A stretch of DNA of 64,000 bases, from NCBI GenBank assembly GCA_000526255.1, contig JAFS01000001.1:310001-374000 (forward strand), given 5' to 3'. The stretch comes from Verrucomicrobia bacterium LP2A. GTDB lineage: Bacteria; Verrucomicrobiota; Verrucomicrobiia; Methylacidiphilales; Methylacidiphilaceae. Made by a program: the position numbers and the translations under genes. This document shows positions 27,807 to 36,217 of this stretch, piece by piece. Within the stretch, counting starts at the first letter, position 1. Every line of letters starts with the position of its first letter. The notes under the pieces are model-generated. The model was not told where the DNA came from and ran no database searches. It saw only the letters and a program-made list of their open reading frames with translations.

Positions 27807-28711
27807 GCGATAACACTGGGCTGCTACGCGGGCGCCTTGGGCTGGCGTCTTCGCGGATGCCGCATGCAGACAGGCACGGCCTACTTTGGCTGGAACGCGG
27901 AACGCTTTCGGTGGAGGAGGGAACGCTCAGGTTCATTGCGGTGGAGAGCGAGACGCTGAAGGCCGGGGATTACGCAATACCATACCAATCAGTCTCAATG
28001 ATCCTTCTCGGCCCAGGAACGAGCATCACTCATGATGTGTTCAGGTTGTGCGCACGTCACGGAACGCTCTTGGCCGCTGTAGGAGAGGGCGGGGTCAAGT
28101 GCTACACCGCGCCGCCAATTGGACAGGGGCGTTCCGAAGTGGCTAGAATACACGCCGAACGATGGGCGAACGCGAAACAACGGATGGAGACTGCGCGCCG
28201 TCTTTACGAATGGCGTTTTGGGTGCGCACCGTCAGTGAACGACCTCGACTCGCTTCGTGGCATGGAAGGCGCTAGAATCAAGGAAAGCTATAGGCTGTTG
28301 GCAATGCGCTATCGCATTGACTGGACAGGAAGGCGCTACGATCGCGACCGACCGGAGGCGGCCGACCTCCCAAACCAAGCGATCAACCATGCGGCCACAT
28401 TCATGGAGGCCGCCGCCGACATAGCCGTTGCGGTGACTGGAGCATTGCCGCCGCTTGGATTTGTGCATGAAGATTCGAGCAGCGCGTTCACGCTGGACAT
28501 CGCTGACCTGTGGCGTGTATCGATCACCATTCCGTTGGCATTTGCGTCGGTCAAGGAATTCCAGAAAGACATGACGGATGGCTTGGAGCGGATAGTGCGC
28601 CGCCTAGCGGCAAGGCGGTTTAGGCGGGAAAAGATCATTCCATGCATGATTGATAGAATTAAGGAGCTGTTTGGAATCAATGACGGTCGTAGTGACGCGC
28701 AATGTTTCTGA
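27803..28711 (+). CDS. cas1: CRISPR integrase Cas1e
   Basis: 302 residues; ATG overlaps the cas6e stop by 4 bases. Metal-site residues are E155 (GMEGARIKESY), H222 (GFVHED) and D235 (LDIADLW), with the same H-to-D spacing of 13 as the E. coli enzyme. Cas1 with Cas2 inserts new spacers at the leader end of the array, which is immediately downstream. Nothing suggests inactivation. Confidence 0.94.
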   Translation: MSDNTGLLRGRLGLASSRMPHADRHGLLWLERGTLSVEEGTLRFIAVESETLKAGDYAIPYQSVSMILLGPGTSITHDVFRLCARHGTLLAAVGEGGVKCYTAPPIGQGRSEVARIHAERWANAKQRMETARRLYEWRFGCAPSVNDLDSLRGMEGARIKESYRLLAMRYRIDWTGRRYDRDRPEAADLPNQAINHAATFMEAAADIAVAVTGALPPLGFVHEDSSSAFTLDIADLWRVSITIPLAFASVKEFQKDMTDGLERIVRRLAARRFRREKIIPCMIDRIKELFGINDGRSDAQCF

Positions 28712-28967
28712 TCGTGTGCGAGGATTTGTGGCATCGGTGATGCTGGAGATCGCGCCTGGTGTCTATAGCGCTCCTCGCATTTCGCCAGCAGTCCGAGAGC
28801 GTATTTGGGATATATTGTCGCGGTGGTTCCACAACGAGCGCGACGCGTCGATTGTCATGCTATGGCGAGAACGAGAGGTGCCAGGAGGACAATCCGTACG
28901 GGTTTTGGGAAGTCCACCTATTCACTTCGCGGAGGTGGACGGAATGATTCTCGCGAGACGGCTGTAG
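28680..28967 (+). CDS. cas2: CRISPR adaptation protein Cas2e
   Basis: 95 residues from ATG 28680, overlapping cas1 by 32 bases. The Cas2e family pattern is clear: TVVVTRNVSDRVRGFVASVM, LEIAPGVYSAPRISPAVRER, W at WDILSRWF, and DASIVMLWRE. It forms the central dimer of the Cas1-Cas2 integrase. The leader of the array starts right after the stop. Confidence 0.93.
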   Translation: MTVVVTRNVSDRVRGFVASVMLEIAPGVYSAPRISPAVRERIWDILSRWFHNERDASIVMLWREREVPGGQSVRVLGSPPIHFAEVDGMILARRL

Positions 28968-29102
28968 CGAAACGCATGGGGAAGTGGCGAAAGTGCCAAA
29001 AGCAATATGGCCAACCGCCATATTAGCAACAGCTTGCAGGTAAGATATATTGTAAGCCGCGAACTTCGCAAGACGTTCGCAGACTGTTCTTTGGAAATAA
29101 GG
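28968..29102 (+). promoter_or_regulatory. CRISPR leader
   Basis: 135 AT-richer bases between cas2 and the first repeat. It contains a perfect 8-base inverted repeat, AATATGGC (29004-29011) and GCCATATT (29017-29024), and near the array a second dyad GCGAAC/GTTCGC (29059-29064 and 29075-29080). The array is transcribed away from cas2; the leader end is assigned because the only mutated repeat lies at the far end. Confidence 0.7.
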
Positions 29103-30655
29103 GTTTGCCCCGCGCAAGTGGGGATTCACCGGCATCGGATCACCGCCAGGTACTCGGCCTCGTGTTTGCCCCGCGCAAGTGGGGATTCACCGGTAGAAGT
29201 CTCTGAGCGCGGAGATCCGCTTCGGTTTGCCCCGCGCAAGTGGGGATTCACCGATCACGTCTCCCGAATTGGTCATCGTCACGACGTTTGCCCCGCGCAA
29301 GTGGGGATTCACCACTTGTAGTCAAGGACCAAGGCCACATCTTTTCGTTTGCCCCGCGCAAGTGGGGATTCACCGATTGTAATAACCACCGCCGCCACGA
29401 CGCTAAAGTTTGCCCCGCGCAAGTGGGGATTCACCGTAAAAGAACGAAGAGCGGAACGTCAGTCGTGAGTTTGCCCCGCGCAAGTGGGGATTCACCGGGC
29501 TTCGACGCGGCCGATTTTCTTGAATCCGGGTTTGCCCCGCGCAAGTGGGGATTCACCCGCGCCAGACATTAGCAAGCCGCAGATCATTGAGTTTGCCCCG
29601 CGCAAGTGGGGATTCACCGGTGAGCGGCGATCGTGAGGCGTACCAGACGGCGTTTGCCCCGCGCAAGTGGGGATTCACCCGGGCTGCATCCCAGGACGGG
29701 AGAGCCCATCGCGTTTGCCCCGCGCAAGTGGGGATTCACCCGAAAGCCAGACCATCAATTCCGTCCCGGAGGAGTTTGCCCCGCGCAAGTGGGGATTCAC
29801 CGTCATTCATGCCGATGCGTCCCGACGGTACGATGTTTGCCCCGCGCAAGTGGGGATTCACCGTCATTCATGCCGATGCGTCCCGACGGTACGATGTTTG
29901 CCCCGCGCAAGTGGGGATTCACCGAACCTAGCGAGCCCGCCTGGCGTCGAGGAAGCGTTTGCCCCGCGCAAGTGGGGATTCACCAGGCACGACATCGCTC
30001 TGGCTTGCTGTCAGCGTGTTTGCCCCGCGCAAGTGGGGATTCACCGGATGAAGCGGAGACCGGACCGCGCTCAGGATTGTTTGCCCCGCGCAAGTGGGGA
30101 TTCACCCTCGCGCCATGGCTCAGGCTGGCCAGTAGCCAAGTTTGCCCCGCGCAAGTGGGGATTCACCGTGTAAAATGCTGCTGAGGAACAGCCGAGGCCG
30201 GTTTGCCCCGCGCAAGTGGGGATTCACCGAAGCTTGAGGCGGTTCAACCGCCGGTAGAGGAGTTTGCCCCGCGCAAGTGGGGATTCACCGACGGAGTGTT
30301 CCCGCATGACCGGATAGATCAGGTTTGCCCCGCGCAAGTGGGGATTCACCGCATCAAAGGTGCGACGTACATCACCGCGTAGGGTTTGCCCCGCGCAAGT
30401 GGGGATTCACCTCTACAAGGGCAAGGACAAGAAAGAATGGGAAAGTTTGCCCCGCGCAAGTGGGGATTCACCGGAGGAGTGGCGCGACGGGAAGAAGTGA
30501 AAGGTGTTTGCCCCGCGCAAGTGGGGATTTACCGGATCAAGGAGATGCGCAGGGACATAGCCGCTCGTTTGCCCCGCGCAAGTGGGGATTCACCGTCACG
30601 GATTTGGATGCGTTGCTTAAGCAGAAGGTTTGCCCCGCGCAAGTGGGGATTCACC
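29103..30655 (+). CRISPR. Type I-E CRISPR array, 26 repeats and 25 spacers
   Basis: Repeats are 28 bases, starting every 61 bases from 29103 to 30628; spacers are 33 bases. The repeat opens GTTTGCCCCGCG, carries the CCCC...GGGG stem around a GCGCAAGT loop, and ends GGGGATTCACC. All repeats are identical except the one at 30506, which has T for C (GGGGATTTACC). Spacers 12 (29802-29834) and 13 (29863-29895) are identical. The repeat hairpin fits cleavage by the Cas6e encoded upstream. Array repeats also generate long spurious open frames, which are not genes. Confidence 0.97.
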
Positions 30656-30676
30656 GGAATGCAAGGTTTGAAAAAA

Positions 30677-30942
30677 GCCTCTTCGCTGTTTCAAGTGGGT
30701 CGAGCGGGAAGATCGAGCCGCAACGTTCCAGCTTTGAGGAACGCGGCAATTCTCAGGTAGCGGAAGCTCCGAAAGCCTCTGGCCATCCTTTTGGCCAGCT
30801 GGATCAGCCAGTTGATTGCTTCGATGGTGCCGTTGGTGATCCGGCTCTGGAGAAAGGCGATGATTGCCCCCCAAGATCCCATTGGATGGTTTCGGAGAGT
30901 CTTCGGAAGCGGGCCAGCCGACTGCGGTCAGCCCACCGGCAT
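30677..30942 (-). mobile_element. ISL3 fragment abutting the CRISPR array
   Basis: Begins with GCCTCTTCGCTGTTTCAAG only 21 bases after the last repeat and continues as reverse-strand transposase sequence for about 85 codons (matches include RITNGTIEAINWLIQLAKRM). It stops where HTH-antitoxin sequence begins. The opposite end of an ISL3 element lies at 32165. Confidence 0.75.
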
Positions 30943-31010
30943 CAACCCCTCCGATCGAGCAGGCGGGAGGAGATCCGAGGGAGAAGGCGATCGTGGCAAG
31001 GAAAAGGGAG

Positions 31011-31250
31011 ATGGAAGGCAGCATCGTTACCTCGGTCCATAAGGCTGCGGTCGGCATCTACAGAGCCGGTCTTGTGGACAAGGCGACCATGCGTGAGTTT
31101 GACGTCCGGTTCCTTACCCCGGTCGGGCCATTCTCAAGCAGTCTTTGGCCACCACCTCAATATCCGGAAGGACGCTGTCGGCAAATGGGAGCGAGGCGGG
31201 AGACGACCGGACGGCTCGTTACCAAAGCATCATCTAATATAGACGATTGA
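31011..31250 (+). pseudogene. Xre-family antitoxin (NadS/HigA-2-like), deleted and frameshifted
   Basis: The start reads IVTSVHKAAVGIYRAGLVDK and TMREFDVRFLTPV, the typical opening of this antitoxin family (MREFD followed by L.PV). About 20 residues of the helix-turn-helix are missing and the frame changes before AVFGHHLNIRKDAVGKWERG, which is the recognition helix region. The gene cannot yield a working repressor. Confidence 0.6.
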
Positions 31251-31279
31251 CGTATTACGTCAATGGAGACAGCGTCTAT
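31239..31279 (+). promoter_or_regulatory. Nested palindromic operator-like site before higBA
   Basis: A perfect inner dyad ATTGACGT-ATT-ACGTCAAT (31246-31264) is flanked by an outer pair ATAGACG (31239-31245) and CGTCTAT (31273-31279). It lies directly before the GTG start of the toxin frame, contains a TTGACG hexamer, and is the expected place for HigA autorepression. This is inferred from position and symmetry. Confidence 0.6.
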
Positions 31280-31284
31280 TATGG

Positions 31285-31570
31285 GTGATTTTAGGATACC
31301 GAGACAAAAGGACGGAGCAGTTTGCGATGGGAAGATTCGCCAGAGCTTTTCAGGGCTTCGAGGAGCAAGCCGAGCGTCGGCTACCCATCCTCAATGCGGC
31401 CCCTTCCCTCGATACGCTGCGCGCCTTGCCGGGCAACCGGCTTGAGGCACTCCACGGAAATCGCGCCGGCCAGTACTCCATTCGGATCAACCAGCAATGG
31501 CGCATCTGCTTTCGAGTGGCCAGCCGGACAGAGCGGGCCGAGCAATGTGGAGATAGTGGCCTACCATTAA
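31285..31570 (+). pseudogene. higB: HigB-type toxin with a one-base insertion near the 3' end
   Basis: Starts at GTG with ILGYRDKRTEQFA, then FARAFQGFEEQAERRLPILN, LRALPGNRLEALHGNRAGQY and SIRINQQWRICF, the full RelE/HigB (HigB-1) core. After RICF an extra T (CTTTCGAGTGG instead of CTTCGAGTGG) shifts the frame; the correct ending EWPAGQSGPSNVEIVAYH is readable one frame over, ending at 31570. In the new frame translation runs without stop into higA. The last strand of the toxin is lost, so it is probably inactive. Confidence 0.75.
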
Positions 31571-31587
31571 GGAAAGGAACTTGTGTC

Positions 31588-31884
31588 ATGCTCATGCGAT
31601 CTGTTCATCCAGGCGAAGTCCTCAAAGCCGAACTGGACGAACTGGGGATTACCCCAACCGAGTTGGCGCGGTGCATCTGCGTGCCGCCGAATCGAATCAG
31701 CCAGATTATCGCTGGCAAGCGCGCCGTGACCGGAGACACCGCGTTGCGCCTCGGCCACTGGTTCGGCGTCGAACCGCAATTCTGGCTCAACCTCCAAAGC
31801 GCCTACGATCTGCGGCTGGCCCACGAAAAGGCGGGGCAGGCGATCGCACGGCTTCCCGTTCGGATCAACGCGGCCTCGCGGTGA
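31588..31884 (+). CDS. higA: HigA-family antitoxin
   Basis: About 98 residues with the HigA signature: SVHPGEVLKAELDELGITPT, ELARCICVPPNRISQIIAGK (helix-turn-helix), then TALRLGHWFGVEPQFWLNLQ and AYDLRLA. It represses its own promoter and neutralises HigB. AAGGAAAGGAAC precedes the ATG at good spacing, so it can be translated by itself, but because of the indel in higB the same frame is open from the toxin start at 31285, giving a possible 199-residue toxin-antitoxin fusion. Confidence 0.85.
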   Translation: MLMRSVHPGEVLKAELDELGITPTELARCICVPPNRISQIIAGKRAVTGDTALRLGHWFGVEPQFWLNLQSAYDLRLAHEKAGQAIARLPVRINAASR

Positions 31885-31924
31885 TGGGGGGGAGTCCATT
31901 GGATTCTGTCAGCGGCTAAAACCA

Positions 31925-32165
31925 CCTGCCATTCCGAACCCAGTGGCAGCGCCGCAGCGAAAAGCTTCTTCGCATCCATCCCGCAAGCCTCGACCACGCA
32001 GCCCGGCCTGGCAATCCCCCGTCAAGGAGGATCGACGAAGTCGAACTGTCCTTCATGGCCTGCTCTCTCCCCAAAAATCCGTCGAAGACGGATGACAAGA
32101 ACCACGCCTCTTGCCATCCCTTAACTCAAAAGCCGCTCTGTTGACCGACTCAATGCAGCGAGGAG
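31925..32165 (-). mobile_element. ISL3 transposase-proximal end
   Basis: Reverse-strand copy of the first ~15 transposase codons (KLFAAALPLGSEW) and the upstream region of ISL3, including the ATCCGTCGAAGACGGAT hairpin, ending in CAGCGAGGAG where the element terminus should read CAGCGAGGAGCC. Together with 30677-30942 it encloses the HTH and HigBA genes. Confidence 0.7.
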
Positions 32166-32283
32166 TTTTTTCGGCCTGCGAGGCAGTCTTTTGGAGCAGG
32201 CCGTTTGTTTGCTGAGAAGCAGGCCTGGTCGGCTTGTGCCTTTTGCGGCACGATGCACTATATAAAGTGCAGGAGGGACGGGG

Positions 32284-32634
32284 ATGATCCTCAGCCGCAG
32301 AAAATCCCTCTGATCTTTTTCCGTACGCGTGCGGGAAGCGAGCCAGTGCGGGAGTGGCTGAAGGAATTGCCCGAAGCGGAGCGCTAGGCGATAGGGAAGG
32401 CCCCGTTGCGGGCGCAATGGCGTTGGCCGGTGGGCATGCCGCTGCGCCGGCCGATGGGAAACGGGATTGTGGGAGATTCGAAGAGACTTGCCAACGTAAA
32501 GGACGGCGCGCGTCCTGCTCTGCCTTTATTGCAAGTACTTGGTAGCACTCCAGGAGTTTATCCGGAAAAGGCGCGCAACGCCGGATGAGGATTTGGCGTT
32601 GGCGCGGAAACGCAAGAAGGAGTGGGAGGAATGA
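32284..32634 (+). pseudogene. Gp49-like (RelE superfamily) toxin, multiply broken
   Basis: Readable pieces are KIPLIFFRTRAGSEPVREWL, then after a TAG at 32385 AQWRWPVGMPLRRPMGNG, then in another frame RTARVLLCLYCKYLVALQEF and TPDEDLALARKRKKEWEE. These are consecutive parts of a phage-derived Gp49-like HigB toxin. At least two stops and one frameshift separate them. Its end overlaps the antitoxin start as ATGA. Confidence 0.7.
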
Positions 32635-32909
32635 GCGAGCAACAGATGGGTTCGAGCATCGACAACTTCCTCAGGGAGGAGGGGATCTTTGAAGAGGCAC
32701 AAGCGTAGGCCGTCAAGGAGATCGTCGCCTGGCAGCTTGCGGAGGCCATGAAGAAAAAGAAGATCTCGAAGAGCAGAGTGGCGAAGCTTCTCAAAACGAG
32801 CCGGACGCAAGTGGACCGGCTTTTGAGTGGGAAGCATGACATCACGCTGTCGAGCCTGCAACGGGCGGCGGCGGTCGTGGGCCACCGCATTACGATCGAA
32901 TTGGTGTAG
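32631..32909 (+). pseudogene. Xre-family antitoxin partner of the Gp49-like toxin, one in-frame TAG
   Basis: From ATG the frame reads SSIDNFLREEGIFEEAQA, then TAG at 32706, then AVKEIVAWQLAEAMKKKKIS and KSRVAKLLKTSRTQVDRLLS, a complete helix-turn-helix ending at TAG 32907. Apart from the single amber codon the family's full length is present. A short product starting after the stop could still bind DNA. Confidence 0.65.
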
Positions 32910-33029
32910 GGCAGGGAAGTGCTAACCGCCATGTCTCACGAGGGCCGACCAGAAACGGGAAGCAAGAAAGCCGGCAAAAGAGCATAGGAAAGGCCGCCTC
33001 TGCCTGGTATAAAGTGCGTTCAGGAGAAG

Positions 33030-34130
33030 TACTTACAACCAGGAGCAAAAACGGCCTTTCCTGACAGAGCGTCGTCAAGAGACCTCTGGGGTTTACAGCC
33101 TATTTTTCGCGTCGGGTGGAAGCGGGGTTCCCCTTGGTCGGGCTTCGAGCGATGGGGGCGCGATCCTCTTGCGAGAAGCCGATCGGAAGATCGGTTGGTG
33201 AAGACGGCTGGGTTGCCTCCGGGATCAAAGCCATCTGAGGCCCCTGGTGCATCGGGTGCGGGAGACGCAGACGCAGCGCATCTTCGGGATGGCGCTGGGC
33301 TACGAGGATCCCAATGACCACGAGCCACTGCGAACCGATCCGCTGGTAGCTCTCCTGAGCGGGGAAAGGGATCGGGAAGAGGATCTAGCGGGCAAGAGTA
33401 CGCTTGAGCCGTCTGGAACCGGTGGGTCGAAGCGAACGCTACCACAAGATCGATTCCCCGGCCGAAGCCATCAACCGGCTGTTGGTCGATCTCTCCTTTC
33501 GCTTGGTATCCCCTGCCTCCCAAGGAGGTGGTGCTCGGGTTTGATGCGACCGATAGTCCTCTTTACGGACAAGAGCCCGAGTGCTTCTTCTACGGGTATA
33601 TGATGTGTATTGTTCTTTGCCGCTCTCCATCTGCGCCGAAGATCAGCTCCTCGGTGAGCGGCTTTGGCCATCGAACCGGGATGCGGCGGCGGGATCCCTT
33701 GCCGAGATCCTCCGGATCGTGGGACAACTCGGCACCCATTGGCCCAAGGTCAAGATAGGGCTCCGGGCCGACTCGGGCTTCTGCCGGGAAGAGATCATGG
33801 CCTGGTGCCAAGCCAATCGGGTCGACTTCCTCTTCGGCCTGATTTGCAACGAGCGCTTGCGCCCCCCATTGAGGGATGGGTGGAGCAAGCCCGTCGTCTG
33901 CCCGTGTCAGTGCGCAAAGCGGCTCGCGTCTTTGCCTACCGGCTCTCGATAACAAAATAGCCAGCAATCCGCTTCGCCTCTCCTTCTCGGCTTTGGCCTA
34001 CACCCTGGTCGAAGCGTTGCGAGGGCTGGCCCTGAAAGGAAGGGAGTGGACCCAGGCCCAGGTCGACACCCTCTGGCTCAAGCTCCTCAAGATCGGCACG
34101 CTGGTCCGTGTCAGCGTCCGTCGCGTCCTC
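33030..34130 (+). pseudogene. IS1380-family transposase, many frameshifts
   Basis: Segments in changing frames match IS1380 transposases: VRETQTQRIFGMALGYEDPN, NDHEPLRTDPLVALLSGE, PPKEVVLGFDATDSPLYGQ (first catalytic aspartate region), ILRIVGQLGTHWPKVKIGLR with ADSGFCREEIMAWCQAN (second aspartate), and a C-terminal SFSALAYTLVEALRGLALKG. No frame joins them, so the gene is dead. A related C-terminal scrap is at 7936-7992. Confidence 0.75.
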
Positions 34131-34477
34131 TTGTCGAAACAGCGAAGAGGCTTTTTCCGAATCCAATTCCTGGAGGGCTCCTCGATCAGCATCTTCCCTG
34201 ATCGACCGTCCAGGACGAGATCTGCATGGATCGAAAGGCCCTTGGACTTGACGGCTGCGCTTCGCCCAAGATCCTCTGGCTCCCGCCTTCAGGCTGTCCA
34301 TCGCGGCGAGCACTTCTTCTCGAAGCTTCCGCGCTTCCGGCGCCAGGCAGGTCGCTCGAAAGAGAGCCTCCAGCTCCCGATTGCGACTAAAACATTGGGC
34401 TTGCCTGAAGCGATGGCATCGATGTCGATGGCGAAGGTTGCTCCATCAGAGCCCCCTTTCGAAATCGGGGTGCAGCT
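34131..34477. other. Non-coding IS junction
   Basis: Begins with a 15-base ISL3 end (ACAGCGAAGAGGCTT at 34140) directly behind the IS1380 C terminus, then about 300 bases in which I see no gene or structure. Confidence 0.35.
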
Positions 34478-34960
34478 TCACGAGATCGGTCCAGGGACGG
34501 AGGGCTCGGGTGCTCCCGGCGACAGTTCTCCTTTGCTCTGCCTACGCATGATAACGATCGGATCGCCGTACATGTTGCTGCGCATTGCGTCCGGGTCGGC
34601 ATGCTTGATGTCTACATCCCTGCCCAGCTTGCTCGTCCACGTTCCATCCGGCAGTTGTCGTGCCGCATGGGTTGGCGTGTCCCCGTCTTTGGCATAGATG
34701 GCGATCTTTTCCCACCCCGCTTCTCGGGACGCATCGCCACATCGCTCATACCCCAGGCAGCGAAAGGCCTTCACGAAGGCTTCGACGGTCGGATGCGGGG
34801 GCAGGCTTGACGGCCAGTACGTCTGGTCCGTGGGCCACCACCAACGCGCAGTCTCCCCTGCCGCCCAGGCGATGCAATTGTACGAGGGGTCTCGCGGACT
34901 GGTAATCTCATAGCCTCCCCGAGCCAGCCCTGGGAAAGCACGTTCCAAGTCATTGCTCAT
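34478..34960 (-). CDS. DUF7689-like protein (third gene of the TIGR04255 operon)
   Basis: A 160-residue protein with SYNCIAWAAGETARWWWP near residue 27, YWPSSLPPHPTVEAFVKAF, GYERC and the block THAARQLPDGTWTSKLG followed by DIKHADPDA. This reads like the DUF7689-type family (my recollection of the name), whose N-C-x-A-W and T-H-A-x-R motifs suggest a papain-like cysteine/histidine pair; that is an inference, not shown. Its start overlaps the preceding gene by 11 bases, and the three genes surely form one transcript. Confidence 0.6.
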   Translation of the reverse strand: MSNDLERAFPGLARGGYEITSPRDPSYNCIAWAAGETARWWWPTDQTYWPSSLPPHPTVEAFVKAFRCLGYERCGDASREAGWEKIAIYAKDGDTPTHAARQLPDGTWTSKLGRDVDIKHADPDAMRSNMYGDPIVIMRRQSKGELSPGAPEPSVPGPIS

Positions 34961-35411
34961 TGCGAACCCATCCGTTTGCCGCTCCCCAATGAAGCCAGCG
35001 TCGGATCATCGCCCCCAGGTTGCCCTTCTCTTCGGGCGGCACCGGATCTTCACCCGTAATCGCATGCAACGCCCAGAACCAGTGATCCGGTTGCCGTTTT
35101 AATTCCTCAAAGAGAAAGGGGAGAGCGTCTCTACCCATGCCGATGATTTGCTGATACGCCGGATGCAAAACCATGTCATGGACGGAAGACAAATAGCGTG
35201 TTTCTTCTCTCCACGTCTTGGCCAAGGATTGAAAGCGGCGCGCTAGCGCAGTCGGCCTGATGGTTGATTCGGTTTTCGTCAGGGACGTGTCGGCGCCGCT
35301 CTCCCGTCCAACCTCGAAAAGACTCCGGATCAGGAGAAGCGATTGAGAAGACCCCTCAGAGAGGTACAGGTCCTCGAAAGGACAGCCTTGCCGTGTGGCA
35401 ACGTTCATCAT
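34950..35411 (-). CDS. Uncharacterised protein (second gene of the TIGR04255 operon)
   Basis: 153 residues. Family-like blocks are RFQSLAKTWREETRYLSSVH, then MVLHPAYQQIIGMGRDALPFLFEEL and PDHWFWALHAITGEDPVPPE, with a helical tail MIRRWLHWGAANGW. I have seen this pattern in uncharacterised proteins found beside DUF7689-type proteins, but know no function. The ATG overlaps the stop of the TIGR04255 gene by 4 bases and its own 3' end overlaps the next gene, so all three are translationally coupled. Confidence 0.6.
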   Translation of the reverse strand: MMNVATRQGCPFEDLYLSEGSSQSLLLIRSLFEVGRESGADTSLTKTESTIRPTALARRFQSLAKTWREETRYLSSVHDMVLHPAYQQIIGMGRDALPFLFEELKRQPDHWFWALHAITGEDPVPPEEKGNLGAMIRRWLHWGAANGWVRNEQ

Positions 35412-36214
35412 CGCTCCTCCTCCAGTTCGAAGAGCGAGCGAAGCTGATCAGTGATGCTGTCTTCAAAGGCGACGACGATGTTGTCGTGAGCGCACCGAAT
35501 TTCTCTCTTGATCGTTTCTTCGTCCGCTGGCGCGTTGGCCACAAAGATATCGTAAAGGTCCAGCATGAATGCCTGGGCCGACTCCCGGGCAGGGGGTGGC
35601 GCGGTGCCGAACGTGATCACCACTATATGACCTTGCTCGGATTGCGGTACTTCCACTCGAACCAAGAAGGTGCCATGCATGTCACCGAGCCTTGGAGGAA
35701 GGTTCGGATAGATAGTGAAATAATCCCCCATCCGGATCTGTTGTCCAGGGATCTCAACTCGATTGATGTAACGAAGGCCCAGACGGGCCACATTCTTGGG
35801 TTGGGCCAATTCTCGGTAGAGGCCCAACGCACAAAAGATGTCTGGTTCCCACTCCTTGAAGTGAGGGTATGGGGCTAGTTGATTCACGACTAGGAGGTCC
35901 TGAGCCAATTGGATCATTCGATGCGTTTCATCAGAGACGAATTGCATCCAAGGCGGAAGCTGGCGAACACCGGCTGCAGCCTGTTCCGGTCCCAGCTTGA
36001 TCTGCGCCTCCTGAATCGGCCGCTGCCGCTTTTGGGGAAAGTCGTCCTTGACCCGCTCGTAAAAAGCTCCGGGAACCGTTTCGTCCCAGGCCGAACCGGC
36101 GAAGTAAATTTCGCAGAGCGCCTCGATCACTGGCGGTTTCCGGTATCTTCGCTCGGGGCCCACCCGGGGAGAGGCTTCATTGTGATCATTTCTCTCTTCG
36201 GGCTCCTCATTCAC
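35408..36214 (-). CDS. TIGR04255-family protein (first gene of the operon)
   Basis: 268 residues. The opening RYRKPPVIEALCEIYFAG matches the TIGR04255 N terminus ('y..pPl.Eav.ei.f'), and LGLRYINRVEIPGQQIRMGDYF in the middle is its second conserved region; the tail AHDNIVVAFEDSITDQLRSL resembles the family's 'aH......F...it...r..f'. The start is GTG with GGAGG 10 bases upstream. The family is widespread but uncharacterised and often sits in variable, defence-like loci. A broken relative lies at 5846-6226. Confidence 0.75.
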   Translation of the reverse strand: MNEEPEERNDHNEASPRVGPERRYRKPPVIEALCEIYFAGSAWDETVPGAFYERVKDDFPQKRQRPIQEAQIKLGPEQAAAGVRQLPPWMQFVSDETHRMIQLAQDLLVVNQLAPYPHFKEWEPDIFCALGLYRELAQPKNVARLGLRYINRVEIPGQQIRMGDYFTIYPNLPPRLGDMHGTFLVRVEVPQSEQGHIVVITFGTAPPPARESAQAFMLDLYDIFVANAPADEETIKREIRCAHDNIVVAFEDSITDQLRSLFELEEER

Positions 36215-36217
36215 TGG

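Noticed and set aside
29240-30760. Several 100-300-codon frames with repeating KWGFT and RASGDS units
   Set aside because: They are CRISPR repeats read as codons; the 61-base period causes the repeats.
30669-32173. Target duplication around the HigBA-containing ISL3 shell
   Set aside because: Flanks TGAAAAAA and TTTTTTCG are complementary runs, not direct repeats, so a single insertion is not proven.
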